From assembly GCA_045629205.1 (NCBI GenBank), contig JAZQQT010000074.1, positions 1 to 15,720 of the forward strand: a stretch of DNA of 15,720 bases, given 5' to 3'. Position 1 is the first letter of the stretch. Each line of letters starts with the position of its first letter. The notes under the pieces were generated by a model. That model was not told the DNA's origin and searched no databases. It saw only the letters and a list, made by a program, of their open reading frames with translations. Of this stretch, positions 13,424 through 15,720 are shown piece after piece. A program made the position numbers and the translations under genes. Source of the stretch: JAZQLP01 sp045629205. GTDB lineage: Bacteria > Bacillota > Clostridia > Oscillospirales > UBA644.

Positions 13424-15720
13424 ATGGGAAATAATGTTTTAAGATACACCGCTCCTTCCGAAGCTTACGTTCAAAAAGACTCGAGAGCCTTTCAGGAATC
13501 GCTTCCGATAGGTAACGGCACTCTCGGCGGAATGATTTTCGGAGGCAAGAACGAAAGAATCGCTCTTAACCATGAAAATCTTTATACCGGCAAATTCAAA
13601 GACAGAGACTCCATAAGAGTAAAGAAAAAAGACCTTAACGAAATCCGCAGACTTCTTCTTGAAGGAAAATACGGCGAAGGAATCTACAAGGCGACAAAAA
13701 CCATCGAAACCAGAGGAGGAATCGCCGGTCACGGTCATGGGACAAGAGTTGACCCGTATCAGCCGGCAGGCGACCTGTATATCACAACGGGACTCGATGA
13801 CGGAAAAGAAATATCTGATTACCTAACGGAACTCACATTAGACGACGCAACGGTTACCACCTCTTTCAAAAAAGGAATCAATACCTTCAAGAGAGAATAC
13901 CGAGCGCTGCACGGAAAAGACAAATTTATCAGCATTGTTCTTTCATCCGCAAGACCGACATCTTACGGAATCAAACTTGACCGTATCAAAGACAAACGCT
14001 GCGTTATAACACGCGGACATACAGACGACACGCTTTCGCTTTACGGCAAATTCATATACGACAATACATTCACGGTTACGGTAAAAGTCATGTCGACCGA
14101 CGGTGAAGTTACCATTACCGACAAATCACTTAAAATTGCCAAGACAAAACGCGTATGGCTGCTGCTCGGGATCGATGTCGGCACCGCTCCGAAATTTCCG
14201 AAAATCACATTCCCCGGAAAATCTCTCGAAACGCTTAACGAACAGCATATAAAGGCATATTCTTCGGTTTACACAAGATGCCGTCTTAACGTTGAAGGCA
14301 ATCCCGACAAGGAAGCACTTACAACTCCCGAAAGAATTGCACAATACCGCAAAGACAAAGGCGCGACAGACCCTACGATGCCCGTATTGTATTTTAATTA
14401 CGGACGTTATCTGTTTATATCATCCTGCGGACAGCTTCCGCCACATCTTCAGGGAATCTGGAATGACGAAATCGATCCGCCGTGGGAATGCGACTTCCAT
14501 AACGACATCAACCTTGAAATGAATTTCTGGTCGGCAGAACCGACAGGTATGGGCGATTACACCGATTCGCTCTTCAATCTTTGCGAAAAATTCATTGAAA
14601 GCGGCCGTGAAACGGCAAAAAGACTTTATCATTGCGAAGGAACATTCCTGCCTCTTTGCTCCGATGCAAACGGCAGAGCTACCAGCGACTCGCAGGGTTG
14701 GGGCGTTTGGGTCAGCGGCGCTCCGTGGATGTGCGAACATTACTGGATGCATTACGAATATTCCTGCGATGAGGAGTTCCTCAAAAACAGAGCTTATCCC
14801 TATTTTAAGGAAGTTGCCGCTTTTATCTGCAGCTATGTTGTAAAAGACGGAAACGGATATTCCATCGTTCCTTCGCAGTCACCCGAAAACACATTCGTTC
14901 ACGACCTGAACGGATATGAAAAGATGCCTGTATCTCTCTGCAAAAACGCAGCGATGGACGTTACATTCTTCCGTCAGGTTCTTGAATACTCCATCAAATC
15001 TTCGGAATTGCTCGGCATTGACGAAACGCTGAGAAGAAAATGGAAACGAGTTCTTAAGAAATTGCCCGAATTGCAAATCGGCAAAAACGGCAGACTGCTT
15101 GAGTGGGGTATGGAAGTTGAGGAAGGCGAACCCGGACACAGACATTTTTCACCCCTTATCGGTATGTTCCCGACGGATTACATAACACCCGAAGACACCC
15201 CCGAGCTCTTTAAAGCCGGACACGACTTATTTGAGCACAGACTGTCGGCAGGCGGCGGTCACACGGGATGGAGCCGTTCATGGACAGCATGTCTCTACGC
15301 GCGTTCAGGTGAAGGCGATAAAGCGTATGAACATCTTACCACTCTTATCGCCGATTTTGCCACATCCTCACTCCTCGATCTCCATCCGCCGCGCATTTTC
15401 CAGATAGACGGAAACTTCGGCGGAACGGCAGCAGTTGCCGAGATGCTTATTCAGAGCTATAAATACAGAATCAGATTTCTTCCCGCCCTTCCCTCGGGAT
15501 GGAAAACCGGAGAATATTCGGGTCTCCACGCAAGAGGCGGATTTACAGTGGGATGCAAATGGGCCGACGGAAAACTCACATCCGCAACGGTTACATCCTG
15601 TAACGGAGGAGACCTTAACATATATGCCGACGGCATGACATACGAGTTTACGGTAAACGGAAAAGCCGCAAAAGCAAAGAAACGCGGTAATCTTTATACC
15701 CTAGCCACAAACAAAGGCGA
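13424..15720 (+). CDS. GH95-family alpha-L-fucosidase-like glycoside hydrolase, 3' end cut by window
   Basis: An open frame of 765 codons that runs off the window. GH95 enzymes invert alpha-1,2-L-fucosides, as on milk or mucin glycans and xyloglucan; some members act on alpha-L-galactosides. Visible family motifs are SLPIGNGTLGGMIFGG near the N terminus, LQGIWND (342-348), HNDINLEMNFW (359-369), PSQSPEN with Glu488 as a candidate general acid, EWG (560-562), GHRHFSPLIGMFP (571-583), GGGHTGWSR (610-618) and FQIDGNFGG with Asp662. His359 fits the fucose-type pocket. The first of the two base-activating Asn of characterised GH95 enzymes appears as Asp361, with Asn363 kept. There is no signal peptide, so imported oligosaccharides or glycosides are the likely substrate. 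GGAGA precedes the ATG. GH95 proteins are typically about 750-800 residues, so little should be missing. Confidence 0.92.
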   Translation, partial: MGNNVLRYTAPSEAYVQKDSRAFQESLPIGNGTLGGMIFGGKNERIALNHENLYTGKFKDRDSIRVKKKDLNEIRRLLLEGKYGEGIYKATKTIETRGGIAGHGHGTRVDPYQPAGDLYITTGLDDGKEISDYLTELTLDDATVTTSFKKGINTFKREYRALHGKDKFISIVLSSARPTSYGIKLDRIKDKRCVITRGHTDDTLSLYGKFIYDNTFTVTVKVMSTDGEVTITDKSLKIAKTKRVWLLLGIDVGTAPKFPKITFPGKSLETLNEQHIKAYSSVYTRCRLNVEGNPDKEALTTPERIAQYRKDKGATDPTMPVLYFNYGRYLFISSCGQLPPHLQGIWNDEIDPPWECDFHNDINLEMNFWSAEPTGMGDYTDSLFNLCEKFIESGRETAKRLYHCEGTFLPLCSDANGRATSDSQGWGVWVSGAPWMCEHYWMHYEYSCDEEFLKNRAYPYFKEVAAFICSYVVKDGNGYSIVPSQSPENTFVHDLNGYEKMPVSLCKNAAMDVTFFRQVLEYSIKSSELLGIDETLRRKWKRVLKKLPELQIGKNGRLLEWGMEVEEGEPGHRHFSPLIGMFPTDYITPEDTPELFKAGHDLFEHRLSAGGGHTGWSRSWTACLYARSGEGDKAYEHLTTLIADFATSSLLDLHPPRIFQIDGNFGGTAAVAEMLIQSYKYRIRFLPALPSGWKTGEYSGLHARGGFTVGCKWADGKLTSATVTSCNGGDLNIYADGMTYEFTVNGKAAKAKKRGNLYTLATNKG

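Noticed and set aside
1..15720. Search for CRISPR repeats, insertion sequences, phage genes, tRNA and rRNA
   Set aside because: No regularly spaced direct repeats, transposase or integrase motifs, or RNA gene signatures were seen. The gene content is chromosomal housekeeping type throughout.

Overview
The window reads as chromosomal DNA of a low-to-moderate GC Bacillota, most likely an anaerobic gut or rumen member of the Clostridia. The inference rests on strong AGGAGG-type ribosome binding sites, sigma-A promoters of TTGACA/TATAAT type (often with an extended -10 TGn), frequent ATA codons, Firmicutes-type families (a DUF4867 cupin, a trigger-factor-like lipoprotein, an aldo/keto reductase with two 4Fe-4S motifs) and a GH95 fucosidase. 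No transposase, integrase, phage gene, CRISPR array, rRNA or tRNA was seen. Genus cannot be told from the sequence.

Layout. (1) 1-1768 (+): a perfect consensus promoter with an almost absent leader, then an RluA-family pseudouridine synthase and a TcdA-type tRNA cyclic-t6A dehydratase, both RNA-modification genes. (2) 1769-2087: a gene-free stretch with three hairpins that closes two convergent units. (3) 2088-3194 (-): one protein fusing a DUF4867 cupin to a cyclophilin, with a 17-bp palindrome over its transcription start. (4) 3272-6981 (+): tightly overlapping trmO, metallophosphoesterase, MATE transporter and hypoxanthine-DNA glycosylase genes. trmO appears to lack a standard start codon. 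(5) 7054-8929 (+): an OmpR-type response regulator and its histidine kinase. (6) 9027-11713 (-): dUTPase, Fe-S aldo/keto reductase and a trigger-factor-like lipoprotein foldase. (7) 11865-12490 (-): a small Xre-type repressor and a four-helix membrane protein, both with non-ATG starts and with a mirrored pair of 13-bp repeats across their promoter. (8) 12609-13292 (-): MTA/SAH nucleosidase. (9) 13424 to the window end (+): a signal-less GH95 glycosidase, cut by the window edge.

Functional themes are housekeeping rather than mobile: tRNA/rRNA modification (pseudouridine synthase, TcdA, TrmO), nucleotide and DNA hygiene (dUTPase, deoxyinosine glycosylase), SAM by-product clearance (the TrmO reaction and other methylations release SAH; the nucleosidase cleaves it), protein folding (two unrelated prolyl isomerases) and fucoside use. 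The least ordinary items are the cupin-cyclophilin fusion with its operator-like palindrome, the trmO start region, and the mirrored operator pair at the Xre gene. I saw no complete multi-gene system that I would call undescribed.
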